A stretch of DNA of 64,000 nucleotides from Utricularia gibba. Its lineage: Eukaryota > Streptophyta > Magnoliopsida > Lamiales > Lentibulariaceae. Made by a program: the position numbers and the translations under genes. The stretch spans positions 6,553,501-6,617,500 of the forward strand of contig CM007989.1 of NCBI GenBank assembly GCA_002189035.1, read 5' to 3'. Below the pieces are notes generated by a model, which was not told the origin of the DNA, made no database searches, and saw only the letters and a list, made by a program, of their open reading frames with translations. Shown here in pieces: positions 10,952 through 23,809 of the stretch (position 1 is its first letter; the number at the start of each line of letters is the position of its first letter).

Positions 10952-12051
10952 TCAGTGACTCTCAAGATCACTCTCTTCACTTGAAGTTGAAGAGGCTTCG
11001 CTGAATGTATAGTCGCTATCATAAGGCCCAGAAAGCATGTCCCTGCAAGGAAGCAATGGATTTTGCATAAACATTGATCCATAGAACCACAATTGAAGAA
11101 AATCCGTGCTTCGAAACGAATCCGAACCGTTGAAGAACAGATTTGCCTTCTTTGTACTGCTGATCACTTTCATAAGCAGTTTTCTGCACACAAAGAAACA
11201 GACAGCAAGAGGTGATGAGCAGCAGGAACACTTGAAAGGCGTATCTGTGCACAGTGTGAGGGGAGCCTTACGTATCTCCATCCAACGCATGAGGCGCAAC
11301 ACACACAGAAGATATCAGCAACTATATAGGAACCGGTGCTCATCTTCCTCTCCTCCTGCTGCCCGGGAAAAACATTCCAACTGCGAGCCAAAGTGAAGGT
11401 AACCTCAAACATGTGCAATGCAAGCAGCAAACTGCCTTCTGTGAGCTTCTATCACGGCTAAGAGGGCGGACAGCATGAAAGAACAGTCTAAATCCATTAG
11501 CTAGAAGACACATGTAGAAACTTACACCCTTGTGAACAGATAACCCTGTCCCTGTCTAGTATTGAAGTTCTGGGCCGGCCAAGTACCAGAAACACAAATG
11601 AATGCAATTTCAATATACAAGAAAAATGGAAGCAACCACACGACAAAACCAGCACTAGTAACTCCACAATGTACTCCTGAGGAGTTGGGAAGGGATGCAA
11701 TCCAAGAATCATTCGCAAAAGCAATCTCTAGTGATATTTGGAATCCAGAGCAGAGCTGTGATTTTTCACACTCCATCTGAACTCGATGAACAATAAAACT
11801 GGAATGTTTGTGAAAGGAGTCTCATCTAAGACATTATCCGATGAAACTAAGAGCAAGCAGGCACACTAATTCACCAAATACCATTGTACATTCGACAATT
11901 TTCACTACTTCACCCGATTAAAGAACGAAATGGGAGCAATGAATCGACAAACCGCGGAAACGAGTTCGTCCACCAGAGCAAGATGGTTTTTGCAGTGCTT
12001 GCAACTGTAGACAATGTCCTCTTCAAAAACTATCGAAAATACTCGCCCCAT
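10952..12051 (-). CDS. Yippee-like zinc-binding protein
   Basis: Five short exons on the minus strand, 12051-11953, 11569-11526, 11380-11272, 11183-11128 and 11042-10952, join in frame to 132 residues, the usual Yippee size. The sequence opens MGRVFSIVFEEDIVYSCKHC with NHLALVDELVS, then QGQGYLFTRVWNVFPG, EERKMSTGSYIVADIFC, CVGWRYKTAYESDQQYKEGK and a serine/acidic tail ending EESDLESH. Two Cys pairs (CKHC and CVCC) form the zinc site of the Yippee fold, which is related to cereblon and Mis18. Plant Yippee proteins are poorly characterised. The NFNTRQ segment is shorter and less conserved than the SKSFHCRHG seen in many relatives. The last exon was chosen because its splice restores an acidic tail like that of other members; reading through the preceding intron gives an unrelated hydrophobic tail. 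Tail to tail with the DUF8204-like gene. Confidence 0.88.
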
Positions 12052-13064
12052 GTTCCTTCTTCTACAAATTCCTTTTCTTTCACCCAGAAGGTTTCAGTCG
12101 ACAATGAACTCTCCAGAAACGTCGACAAAAAAAAAAAAAAGAACCCAGTTCACAGCCGCATGACTTTAAGAAGAAAATCGGGAGATTCACGGGAAATCCC
12201 AAGAAACTGCATTTGAAGAACGATGAACACCTAAGCCGGATAAATACAAATCCCATTGGATTTGTATTTTTTTTATTATTTTTGAAAGGGCAAGCAAACT
12301 GGCGGAGAACTCACGTCAAAGTGGCATATGAGATGCAACTCCAGTGGGTTTTTTTACCTGTCAATCTTCTTCGCATTTTCCTTCAGATACGGCCATCATT
12401 TTTCCCTTATGGCGATTGTATCGCGGTTCAGAGATTCGTCCCCCACGTTTCTCTGTGGAATCTCCATCGTCTTGGTGGGTTGCAAATTTCAACATTTTGA
12501 TTGGTTCCAGTACAATTGGTTGGTTCGTTTGGTATATTTATCTGAATCACTTGACACCTTACGAAATGGGCATGGTGTTTCCCAATGTTATTGCAGTTAG
12601 GGAAAATAGTGTGAAGTTATCCGATGCTGGCACAGACTGAAAACTGCAGGTTCTTGAATGCTAGTGATCGAAGTGTTTATTTTTAATTCCATCAAATTGT
12701 TTTGCTTGCCACCTGCAACTTCCCACCCATCACCGAGAACTACAGGTTCAAGCAACTCCGGTACAGGAAGCAAGGTCCATTCCTTCCCACTTTATGCTCC
12801 TCTTCTTCTTCCTCATCAGTGATGGGATTCACTTGTTCGGAGGAAGGCTGTGAGCAAGTTTACGCCGGAAGTCCGTGTCAGAAGAGTTCTCGGAAGACTC
12901 ACCGTAAGTACACCATCCATCCCTCTCCTCGTGATCACATTCCCTCACAGAAAGCCCTCAGAAGAAACAAAGCAGCTCCACTGCTGAACTCTCACTTGCT
13001 TGATTGCACCTTATTATAATCCGAATCCCAACTTCCACGCACTGCCCCTTCGGGTTGCTGGCCT
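12052..13064. other. Yippee promoter and unassigned sequence 5' of the copia element
   Basis: Short plus-strand frames at 12213-12640 and 12702-13019 match no family I recognise. The copia element follows after the target duplication GGCCT (13060-13064). Confidence 0.4.
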
Positions 13065-13382
13065 TGTCAGTGATCGATGAGGAGGTGAAGGACGGCTCAA
13101 AGGCCGAGGTATACCCGACTGTCAATTTAAAGAAAGTGACTGAGAACTCGCGCGCGATACGAGACCCACCTGCGAAGAACACCCGCCGAGAAGCAATCTG
13201 GCCGCCAGAAAGGATGAAAGACTGTGGACTCTGCACTTCTGGGCCAACCAATACCATGATGGGCCGTCAACAGCCCAACAACGTATCTGCACCTCCCAGC
13301 GGCCCACTCAATCTGACCGCTATTCCAGTGCAACAGTTCTCAACAACGGCTAGTTTCTCTATTTATAAATATTCGTGTACCC
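13065..13382 (+). repeat. 5' LTR of the copia element, truncated
   Basis: Aligns with the first part of the 3' LTR (17659 onward) up to the GTACCC after TTTATAAATATTC, then passes directly into gag-like sequence. About 113 bp of LTR, the primer-binding site and the gag N-terminus are missing. It lacks a 26-28 bp stretch (TAACTTGACTACGTAACGG and the following bases) found in the 3' copy. Confidence 0.88.
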
Positions 13383-16300
13383 ACCTTGCTTCAATATATG
13401 GTCGAGACATACAAACCGCAGCCATTGAGAAGTCTCACCTATGGAAACAATACGAGACACTCAAGATCCATCTAGGTCAGTTCATTGCTAGTTTTTCAGA
13501 AGAACTAACTAAAATTGTTTTAGGTCTAGAACGCTTAGGTGAGAAGATCAAAGACAATCGCTTATGTGCAAAAATAATCAGCATCGTACCGCAACAATTC
13601 GAATATGTGTTGGCTCCGTTCAAGTTTGATGGCCACATCCACTCCATGAGCTCAGAACAACTCCTCCAAGGGTTAAAAGGAGTGGAAATCAAACTTTATG
13701 CTAATGATCCACCGCACACCCAGAACTTGCCTTTCATGCTCAAGAGTCTCGACTCCCTAGGAAGGAGCCATGTGCCGAAACCTTTCAACCTCCTGTGTTT
13801 ATTCAAGCCAAACCAGAGAAGATTCCTGAAAAACGGTCTCTGCACATATTGCAAGCGGAAAGGACACTCACCCTCCCAATGCTTCTGGAACCCGGATGCT
13901 AGCTGCTCCTACTGTTCGCTCAAAGGCCATGTCGACCATGTCTGTCCTCTCAAGAAATATCATCAGCTTGGGGGAAGTCCAACGGTCCTATGGAAAAACT
14001 AGTTAATTCTCTCAATGATGTATCCTTCAACACTGAAGTTAATAAGAGGAAAGTCGACTTTATCCCGAGTATCAACACACCCTAATTACCTCCTTCACTA
14101 ATCTCCGAAAACAGGCGGTCTGGTTGGTTGATAGTGGCTGCAATCGCCACCTTACAAATGACAAAAGTATATTCTCACACATCTCAGAGCTCTCTGATAA
14201 ATTTATCAAGATTGCAGATGGAAAGCAGTTACCTGTTGTGGATGTGGGAATCATGTGCATAGAAACTGCACACAGATTGATCAAAATCTTGTATGTGTAT
14301 CTAGTACCAAACATATCTCATAACTTATTGAGCGTAGGACAGCTGGTGGAAAAAGGATACAAGGTTCATCTGGAATTCAACAAGTGTATTATAAGAGACG
14401 AAGCAAACAATGTAATACTCATGGGCAAAATGATTAACAGGATCTTCCCCCTAGAACTCTCCATGCCAACCCTCACTGAAGATGTATGTCTGGTGACAAC
14501 CGAAAAAACTAAATGGTGGCATGAGAGACTAGAACATCACCACTATGCATCCCTTTTGACTTTGAACAGGAAAAATCTCACAAAAGTCCTACTTGAGTTG
14601 AGTCTAGAAGAAGGAAAGTGCACGACCTGTATTGAATGCAAAATGAACAGAAAACCCTTCCCACAACTCAGCTCTCAGTCTCAGGAGAAACTTGAGGTAG
14701 TAACCAGTGATGTCTGCGGCCCGATGACTACACCTACAAGGGCAGGAAACAGATACTATGTTATTTTTGTGGATGAATATTCGAAATATACCTGAATTTA
14801 TCTGCTGAAACGAAAGGCCGAAGTGCGGCACTATTTCAACATCTTCAAGTCCCTTGCAGAAACTCAGAGCAACTGCAAAATTCTCACTCTCAAATCAGAC
14901 AATGAAGGCGAGTATAAATCTACCGAGCTAAAGAAATTATGTGAGAGCTATGGCATTATCCATCAATTTATAGCCCCCAACTCACCAGAGCAAAATGGAA
15001 TTTGCGAAAGGAAAAATCAAACCATAGTCAATATGGCTAGATGTCTGCTGCACCAAAAGGGATTACCTAAGGAGTTTTGAGGAGAAGCAGTAAACACAGC
15101 GATATACCTCTTGAATCGCCCGCCCACAAAAGGCATTGAGAACAACAAGACCCCTTATGAGCTCTGGCACGATAAGATCCCGGTGTTAGATCACATTAAA
15201 GTCTTTGGCTCTCCGTGCTATATTTACATTCCCAAGGAAAAGCGAACGAAACTGGATAACAGATCCGAACCTGGTGTTTTTCTGGGATATGCCGATACAT
15301 GCAAAGTGTACCCAGTGCTAAACCTACGAACGAATGAAGTTGAAATCAGCCGCGACGTCATAGTGGAGGAAGACAAAATCTGGGACTGGAAAAACATTCT
15401 GTTACCCAATGAGAATTTCCCAACTCATTCTAGTGGTATTCGTAACCTATTTCCTTCTGTGGAATTTATATCTGATCGTGGAAATGACTATCTCGACCAA
15501 ACAAGTCAAGGACAGCACACAGCAGATAGAAATTTATGAAGAAAAGAACTCAACAAACGAAATGAGTAAACAACAAGCTTATATGTTATTCGACTCATGA
15601 GGAATTCTTAATCAAGACTTAGACCTTGATCCTAATCATGAAACGCTGCCCCTCACAACAGAATCAGAATTGACACCAAGACTGGAATTCTCTACTCAAA
15701 CCTCAGATGCAGAAGAAACATGTCAACAGTTTTCAGATTCTGTAAAATCCACACTTGAAGTCACGGTTTCACATGTTGAAAAAGGAAACTCAGACAACAT
15801 ACCTATGCAATCTACCAACAGTATTGACTATGATTCCGAAACATCGGATGAAGCCATGAACCAACATGAAGACGCTCTCTCAATCAGGTGTCCGCCCTAT
15901 GCCATCAGAAACCCATATTACTTCCCGATTCTGAAAATATAAATTATCTAGAAGGCTATGGGATAAGCTAAGAAAACCTACCCTACTTGGCTCACCTCTG
16001 CACCAGTCCCTATGAATATGAAGATGAGCCTCCTAGAAAAGGCTATTGCTCAATCCAAGACATTTTAGATCGCTGCTTATTGGTGCATGAACCCAACAGT
16101 ATGACTGAAGCCTTGAAATATCCTGAGTGGCGAAGCGCCATGAATGCCGAACTAAAATCTATGCATGACCACGAAGTATGGGTGGTCATCCCTAAACCAA
16201 AGAACACGAGACCCTTGGAATTGAAGTGGATTTTCAAAACCAAACTAAACCCGATGAGACACTCAACAAACTCAAAGCCAGATTGGTAGTAAAGGGCTAC

Positions 16301-17658
16301 CTTCAAAAGGCCGGAATAGATTATCTGGAGACATTCGCGCTTGTTGCCAGACTAGACACCGTCAAGCTCATAATAGCCCTATCTGCCTGCAATAGATGGA
16401 AACTTCACCACCTAGACATCAAGAGCGTATTTCTTAATGGCGATCTGAATGAAGACATATATATGAAGTCACCCTCCGGATTTCTAATCCAAGACCACCC
16501 TGAGCATGTCTTAAAACTAAACAAGACCCTATATGGCCTCAAATAGGCGCCAAAAGGGTGGTATTCTACCATCGGCAAATTCTTCCTAGATCAAGGGTAC
16601 TACCGAAGCAAGAACGACACCACTTTATATATATTGGAAAACTCAAAGGGAAAGATCATTATTACACTCTATGTCGACAACATATTGATCACATGAAGTA
16701 GTGAAAAATTTATTTCTGAGCAAAAGGACTTACTGAAGCAACAATTCGATCTCACAGATCTTGGCCTCACCATATACTTCCTTGGAATCGAAATACTACA
16801 AAATGAAGAGTCGGTATTTATAAATCAAAGGAAATATACGGCTGACCTACTGAAGCGGGTGAATATGGAGAAAACAAAAGTGGCGTCAGTGCCTTTCTCA
16901 CCTGAGGATAGATAGAAGATGTATGATCTCAATACAAAGCCTATCGACGCACAAGACTATTAGAAACTCGTTGGTTCCTTGCTGTATCTCATGGCCACCA
17001 AACCCGACATCACGTTTGCCGTATCCTTTCTCTCCAGATACATGCACAAGCCACACACGATTCATATGGGAATAGCAAGAAAAATCCTGAGATATCTGAA
17101 CTCTACCATCAATTTAGGACTATTTTATAAGAAGAGAACTCACTCGATTCTGTAGGGATTCGTCGACTCAAACTTTGCAGGTGACAAAATTGGATGAAAT
17201 CAACGACCGGATACCTGTTCAACTTAGGATCTGCTGTGTTTGCCTAGAATAGTAGAAGGCAGGATGCTGTTGCACAATCTTCGGTGGAGGCAGAATATAT
17301 CGCAGCTTTAGCAGCGGCAAACCACGCTCAGTGGTTAATCAAACTCTGTGATGACCTGAAGATAGAAATCAGCAGTCTAGTAGTCCTGCGAATTGACAAC
17401 AAATCGGCAATAAACATTGCCCAAAATACGGTCATGTTTGGGAGAACGAAGCACATTAAGGTCAAATATCATGTGCTAAGATACTACGTACAAGAAGGCA
17501 CGATAAAGCTCGAGTACGTACCTCGGAAGGCCAAGCAGCAGACATCCTCACAAAATGTCTGTTTCCCAAATCGTTCTGCAGAATCTTCCAACTATTAGGG
17601 CTCCGATTAAATCTCGCAAGTGAAACTATCGATTCCTCACCAACCCATCGAGGAGGAA

Positions 17659-18116
17659 TGTCAGTGATCGATGAGGAGGTGAAGGACGGCTCAAAGGCCA
17701 AAGTATACCCGACTGTGAATTTACAGAAAGTGACTGAGAACTCGCGAGCGAGACGAGACCCAGCTGCGAAGAACACCTGCCGAGAAGCAATCTGGCCAGA
17801 AAGGATGAAAGACTGTGGACTTTGCACTTATGAAGCCAACCAATACCATGATGGGCCGTCAACAGCCCAACAACGTCTTTGCACCTCCCAGCGGCCCACT
17901 CAATCTGACCGTTGTTCCAGTAACTTGACTACGTAACGGACAAACTAGTGCAACAGTTCTCAACAACGGCTAGTTTCTCTACTTATAAATATTCATGTAC
18001 CCCCAAAGAAAAAATAGAACAACCAATATTCTCCACTACCTCTGCTCAATATTTTCATAGCCTCAAAAGCCTGTCTCTAAACAGCCGAATATCCTACTAT
18101 ATTGCAAACTCTAACA
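17659..18116 (+). repeat. 3' LTR of the copia element
   Basis: 458 bp, TGTCAG...CTAACA, complete. TATA-like TTATAAATATTC at 17983-17994. Several substitutions and small indels relative to the 5' copy show the insertion is not recent. Confidence 0.9.
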
Positions 18117-19370
18117 GGCCTTGGCTTCAAACTTACAGCAGCAGAACCACTGGAAAACAGAGTTTAGAGCCTCATCTGCAGCGGTCAAGGCTTGTCATTT
18201 GAAATTAGGAAAGGTCAGCATAATTACTTGAATGAATTGGGGCGATAATAAAATTATCGAAATCCTAAAAAGGTCCATCTGCATGGGCTCAAATAGGGAT
18301 GTTATCATGAACAAACAACATGTTCGAATTGTATTTGACTCGATTAAGATCGTTTATGTTCATTTAAATAGTATAAATAAACGAGCACAAACAAAATCCA
18401 TACAATTATTTTATTGAACGAACACAAATAAGATCAATGTTCGATTATATTCAACTATGTTCGATTTTCTTCGATTATAATATATAACATCATATTAAAC
18501 TTATGCATTTTGATATAAAATATATTATAATTATTGTATAAGATATATAATATTAGAAATTATTTTTTGTGTTAGTAGTTAGATTATTCATGATTTTAGA
18601 TCATTTTACTTGATTAAAATATATGAAATACTAATTTATATTTAAAATATTATGTTTATATTTATAATAAAATATTTATTTATTTATTTTTATGTTAAAA
18701 TATAAATATATTATATTTGTTTATGAAAATTCGTGAACAATCATGAATTTTAAATAAACGAACATAAACAAAATTTTTGTTCAAGTAATTTAAATAAACG
18801 AACATAAACAATTTTTTTGTTCAATAAAATTAAACAAACAGACAGATACTTAGATGTTCTTATTAGTTACTATATAACATTATTAATCTTAAAGGGTCAG
18901 CCCTTTTTCGTCATTCTAGGAGAAGATACTTTCACTCGCTGGCCCCGGCGCGTTTCCTTCACCCTCCTCACAAAGATATTCACTCACAGACACTGCTAAC
19001 GTGTGATATGGGTATTCGACACCGAATCATATCCTTATTTTTATGGAAAAAAATAAAAAATATATTCATTAATTTGATATACATTTTAAATATTAAATTT
19101 ATTCCAAAATCTCATTTTATTTATTCACATTAATTTATTCTCGAAAAACTATTTTTTCTATCAAATTTCAATTAATGAATTTTATAATTATATTCATTTA
19201 TTGTAATAATTCGTCTTTTTGTTGTATGTAATTTTAAATAATAGATTAGTCCAAAGTGCATTGTCCGTACAATGTTGTTGACATGAGGAATCATTCCTTC
19301 TCCTTCTTCCAAGTAAAAACAGGGTATTTCAATCCATTCTGCGCTGGAATCGGACTCCATCTCCAGCCCG
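18117..19370. other. Intergenic AT-rich region with dispersed repeat
   Basis: From about 18290 to 18840 repeated short blocks of the type TTTAAATAAACGAACATAAACAA occur, including two near-identical copies at 18750-18778 and 18789-18812. They resemble the termini of common plant non-autonomous DNA elements, but no boundaries could be set. The end of the region is the PLC promoter. Confidence 0.4.
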
Positions 19371-21742
19371 ATGTCCAAACAGATCTACAGGGTCTGCTTC
19401 TGCTTCAAACGGCGTTTCAATATTGCTTTCGCGGAGGCGCCGCCGGGCGTCAGGACCGTTTTCGACGAGTATTCGGAGAATGGGGTGATGTACGCGGATC
19501 ATTTCAGGAGGTTTTTGATTGAGGTGCAGGGGGAGAAAGCGGTCACACAGGAGGAAGCGCAGGCCCTGATGGACACCCTCCGCGAGCCCATTCATCTCAG
19601 TTTGTTTCACAAACGAGGAATCTATCTCCAAGCCTTCTTCAGTTATTTGTTCGGGGAGCTTAATCCGCCTCTTGATCCTAAGTTGAGGGTATCGTCTTCA
19701 ACAGCAATTTTTTCTTCTTTTTTTGTTTGTGTGTTTGTGATTCATGATTCATCACGCCGGGTATCTTCAGGTACACCATGACATGAATGCTCCACTTTCG
19801 CATTACTTCATATACACCGGCCACAATTCATATCTAACAGGGAATCAGTTGAGCAGCGAGTGCAGTGATGTTCCGATTATACGAGCATTGCAACGAGGGG
19901 TTCGAGTTATCGAACTGGATATTTGGCCGAATTCGACTAAGGATGATATTGATGTTCTTCATGGACGGTATCCTACTAGTAATACGCATGTTAGCTTGAG
20001 GGAAATCTGCTCTGCTCTCCTGAATATGATTCCTTTGTTGGTTCAGGACACTGACCACTCCTGTTAGCTTCCTTAGATGCTTGAGGTCCATCAAGGATCA
20101 TGCTTTTGATTCATCTGATTTCCCCGTTATAATAACACTTGAAGATCATCTTACCCATGACCTCCAAGCTAAAGCAGCAGAGGTTTGTCTATGGAGTTCC
20201 TTTCTCCCTGTGTGTTTTTGTATGGTGGTCGTCGGGGATAATGATCATCATCTAGTATTCGGTCATCTCATAGATGATAACTCAAACCTTTGAGGGAATG
20301 CTTTTTGCACCTGGGCCAGACGGCTTGAGTGTGTTTCCCTCCCCAGAGTTTCTAAAGAGAAAGGTGATGATATCCACCAAGCCACCCAAGGAGTACCTGA
20401 AAGCTGATGAAAGCCAAGACTTTGGATCAAGTAAGCGAATTGAGTTGTTCAAGAAGGACTCTTCCAGAAAAGAATCCAAAGGCCCTGGCACCAAAAGAGA
20501 GGACAGTAAGGTGAGCTGTTGAGTCTATGAGACTCAGCCGTCACAATGGAACTGAAACGCTCTTCTTCTACTCTAGGTAAAGGATGATCATGCTGTAGAC
20601 TATGAGGGACATGAAGATGATGCGCAGAACCCCAGTTCACAGCTAACTGAAGTGCCTGAATACAAAGGTTTAATTGCTATTCATGCATCGAAAATTAAAG
20701 GTGGAATGGGGGAAAAGTTGAGGATTGATCCTGATAAAGTGAGAAGGCTTAGCCTTAGCGAGCAGAATCTGGAGAAGGCAATCCTGACACATGGGCAAGG
20801 CATTGTGAGGTTTACACAAACGAACTTGCTTAGAGTATACCCAAAAGGAACTCGATTCAACTCCTCCAATTATGATCCCTTCATAGGTTGGACTCACGGG
20901 GCTCAAATGGTAGCATTCAATATGCAAGTAGGCTCATTTAAAGTGTCTTCTAGCAGCAAGATTTACAGGTCATGTTTCAGGAACGTGAAAGTTACCTTTT
21001 TTCTTCTCAGGGGTATGGAAAAGCACTTTGGTTGATGCATGGCATGTTCAAGGCAAACGGTGGATGTGGGTATCTGAAAAAACCAGATTTCTTGCTGAAC
21101 TCTCATGATATCTTCGATCCTACAACTTCAGCTTCATTACCAGTGAAAACTACTTTAAGAGTAAGCCTCTGCTCCTGACCCTCCAAAACTCGATTAGAAA
21201 CATGGTGCATTATTCTTACTTGTATACAACAATCTCCCCTCGAAACAGGTCTCCATCTTCATGGGACAAGGCTGGAGATCTGACTTCGAGGACACCCACT
21301 TCGACTTATACTCACCCCCTGACTTCTACACCAAAGTAAGGAGCATTCCCACCACGGGACCCGCCTTGATCTCTGCACATTAGGTCAACAAAATTGGATT
21401 CTGAGTTTTGTCATCGTTTTGAAGGTCGGAATTGCAGGGGTAGCAGCAGACACTACATCCGAGAAAACCAAGACGATTGAGGATAACTGGATACCTACTT
21501 GGGATCAGGTGTTTGAATTCCCTTTGAGAGTTCCCGAGCTCGCATTGCTCCGGGTCCAAGTCCGGGAATACGATATGTCGGAAAAGGATGACTTCGCCGG
21601 GCAAACATGCCTTCCCATATCGGAGCTGAGGCAGGGAATCAGAGCCGTCCCTCTTTACTCTGAAAAGGGAGAGAAGTACCCATCGGTTAAGCTGCTCATG
21701 AGGTTTGAGTTCCTCTCTCCTTGTTATATTCCTGTGTACTGA
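19371..21742 (+). CDS. PLC: Phosphoinositide-specific phospholipase C
   Basis: Hydrolyses phosphatidylinositol 4,5-bisphosphate or PI4P to an inositol phosphate and diacylglycerol at the plasma membrane in a calcium-dependent way. Eight exons, 19371-19688, 19771-19967, 20047-20182, 20274-20510, 20577-20927, 21011-21160, 21249-21335 and 21425-21742, join in frame to 597 residues, the size of plant PI-PLCs. Domain order is an N-terminal EF-hand-like region (residues 1-105), PLC-X ([17 protein letters not shown] with the catalytic His, [14 protein letters not shown]), an acidic and lysine-rich linker near 220-310, PLC-Y ([40 protein letters not shown]) and a C-terminal C2 domain ([34 protein letters not shown]). 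All splice borders are GT-AG and every core motif is present, so it is probably active. Convergent with the phosphatase gene. Confidence 0.94.
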
Positions 21743-22312
21743 ACCAGTCCTTCAGCACCTTGATCACAGAGAGTGCCTGAATACACAATGCTCTTACCCT
21801 CCTTCTCCGGTGGCCTTATTATCAAATACGGCACGGCGGCGGGAGGTGCCCGCATCCGCAACGCCCGACGGGTTAATTGGATGAATGGTCATCTGATATT
21901 ATAAAAGTGTCTATTATAATAAATAAATTTAATAAAATAATTTACTTTAATCATCATTTAAAATATGACATTTAGAACGGGATCATTTTCAATCCTCTCT
22001 TCGGCATTTCACCGAACACCTCCGGGTCGTTGTCCAGGCATTTGAAGGAAGGCTACTGGTATCTAAAATAAGGTCAAAATGCTTCACTTCTCTCAAGTCT
22101 TACCTCACACAACTTGAATCTAAAACACTTCATCAATAGTGCAAAGAATATGGGTTGAAGACAGTAGTTGCATGGGAGTATGAGCTACAATCCTCATTTG
22201 AAAATTGGGTGTGTGTGAATGTGTGAAGAGTTCTGGGAAGAAGAAAACTTACCTAATTTCTGGGAGTATACACAGCAGGAGCAACTTGAGGGATGGATGG
22301 GGTGCGATTGTT
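21743..22312. other. Convergent 3' intergenic region
   Basis: 3' flanks of PLC (+) and the phosphatase (-). A short AT-rich patch lies at 21895-21970. No other gene seen. Confidence 0.5.
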
Positions 22313-23809
22313 CTATCTGATCTGATCCACTGGGATACCGTGTTTCTCGAACCATTCCGGCATATGGAACTTCTGATAGAGAATGGGGCGTATATCTTTC
22401 TGCACAGACAAGTGCTTCAGCAATGGGAGGATGAATTCCATTAGCTTTGAAGCAGGCAGAGAGCTTTCATATTAGTAAGATTACAGGGATGAAGGGAGCA
22501 TCTTGGTGAAGGAAATCCAGGGTACCTGAGCGTCTCGAGGGTGAGCAGGAGAAAATGGCGCACAAGGGATTCCATTCAGCGGTTGCATCAAGAAGCTAAA
22601 TGGATTGTTATCTACAATGACCACCCTGCAGAGGTCCTTTGACAAGCAAGATAAGTCCTTCACATGATCACGGTACTGTCTGAAATGCATCGAAAAAGAC
22701 TGAAGCATCAGCTGATGGAGTTGTTCCGGTTAGATCAGCAAACAAGGTCAGTCATGTTACGTGGAAACAGTTGAAGGCCGATAGAGTCTGCGGATGAACA
22801 CATTGTTGGCATCTATTCTGTCTATAACTGGTTTTGCATAGCCTGAAAGGAGTTGAATGAGTATAAGAGAGTGGCATCAGACAAAGAAACAGAAGCAAGC
22901 TCATTGAGAAACAAGTAACCTTCAAGACCAGCAGTAAACAGCACTAGATCAGCAAATTCGCTGAGCTGCTTCAAAAAATCCTTCAAACCAGGCCGCTCAA
23001 ACACAGTCACATTGTTGGTCTTAGGTTTCCCTTCAATATCCTTAAATATCCATCAAACAGTACAACAAGAGTACAAAACTGTAAGATGAACGAACCATGA
23101 AATGAAGGATGATAGGCATGGTCTATATTCCTAATCATTCATTTCCAGCAGAACAAGAAGCTTTTAACTCACTTTGTCTGAAGAGAAACACTCCAGTTCA
23201 AACCAGTTGACTCCTGCTTTAGTGGCTTTATCACGCAAATTAGCAGGCAAGCTTGAAGTCTCATAAGCACATACTAGAGTCTCATCCAAATCAAGAACCA
23301 CCTGGATAAGGAAAAAAGCATGACCATGAAGAGAAACTTATTCCAAATCCATCTAAAACTCGTTAGATTCATTACCACTTCAATGAATAAAGTTGTACCC
23401 TAAGTAATTAACTAGCTGTAACAAGGCTCAATACCTTCAATTTCCCAATCAATGACAAAAACGAAGTCAATTTAATAGCAAATTGAATCAAATTACCATT
23501 AACTTCTCCAAAGGAGCTCCCTGACCACTCCCTCTCTGTCCCTCCGCCGGAGAATGCAACCCTGCATTGCTGATTTCATGGAGCTCAACTACCGGCACGG
23601 GCTTAAACTGAAACTGCGGCATCCCTGAAGTCAAAAAATCAAACAAAAAAGAGTCACGGAGGAGTCCGATTCACATTGAAACCTGAATAAACGTCGGGCG
23701 GCGCCGCACCACTGAGGATCTGAAGGAAGATCTGAACGAAGAATCCGATCCAATCTAGCATCACCTTCCACAAATGTATCGTCCTCGGCTCGTACTCCGA
23801 CGCCGCCAT
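22313..23809 (-). CDS. SCP1/NIF-like HAD phosphatase (CTD small-phosphatase family)
   Basis: Seven exons, 23809-23683, 23624-23497, 23301-23173, 23040-22920, 22842-22761, 22679-22526 and 22444-22313, join in frame to 290 residues. The catalytic motif VVLDLDETLV (DxDxT; first Asp the nucleophile) lies near residue 88. Further family blocks are VTVFERPGLKDFLKQLSEFA, DLVLFTAGLEGYAKPVIDRI, FIRRLYRPSTVST, HVKDLSCLSKDL and VVIVDNNPFSFLMQPLNGIP (motif IV DN). The family dephosphorylates phosphoserine in proteins such as the RNA polymerase II CTD. An N-terminal hydrophobic segment (VMLDWIGFFVQIFLQILSG, residues 16-34) suggests membrane attachment. It resembles Arabidopsis At3g55960 by memory. The substrate is unknown. 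Confidence 0.93.

Larger units (their letters stand above)
13065..18116 (+). mobile_element. Ty1-copia LTR retrotransposon, inactivated
   Basis: Bounded by TGTCAG at 13065 and CTAACA at 18116 with a perfect GGCCT duplication at 13060-13064 and 18117-18121. Polyprotein order is typical of copia. Gag has two CCHC-like knuckles (CTYCKRKGHSPSQC, CSYCSLKGHVDHVC). Then come protease (WLVDSGCNRHLTN, 14118-14156), GAG-pre-integrase (WWHERLEHHH), integrase (HHCC-like CTTCIECK, then LKSDNEGEY and SPEQNGICERKNQ), reverse transcriptase (KARLVVKGYLQKAGIDY, LDIKSVFLNGDL, LYVDNIL in place of YVDD) and RNase H (SVEAEYIAALAAANHAQWL, RTKHIKVKYH). Stops occur in integrase, RT and RNase H, for example at 14793, 15078, 16543 and 16696, so it is not autonomous. 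The purine tract gaggaggaa precedes the 3' LTR. Confidence 0.93.

Noticed and set aside
12940-13064. Possible host ORF bridging the copia insertion (reads PLRVAGLGFKLTAAEP across the target site)
   Set aside because: Only about 40 codons, preceded by a stop and matching no known protein.
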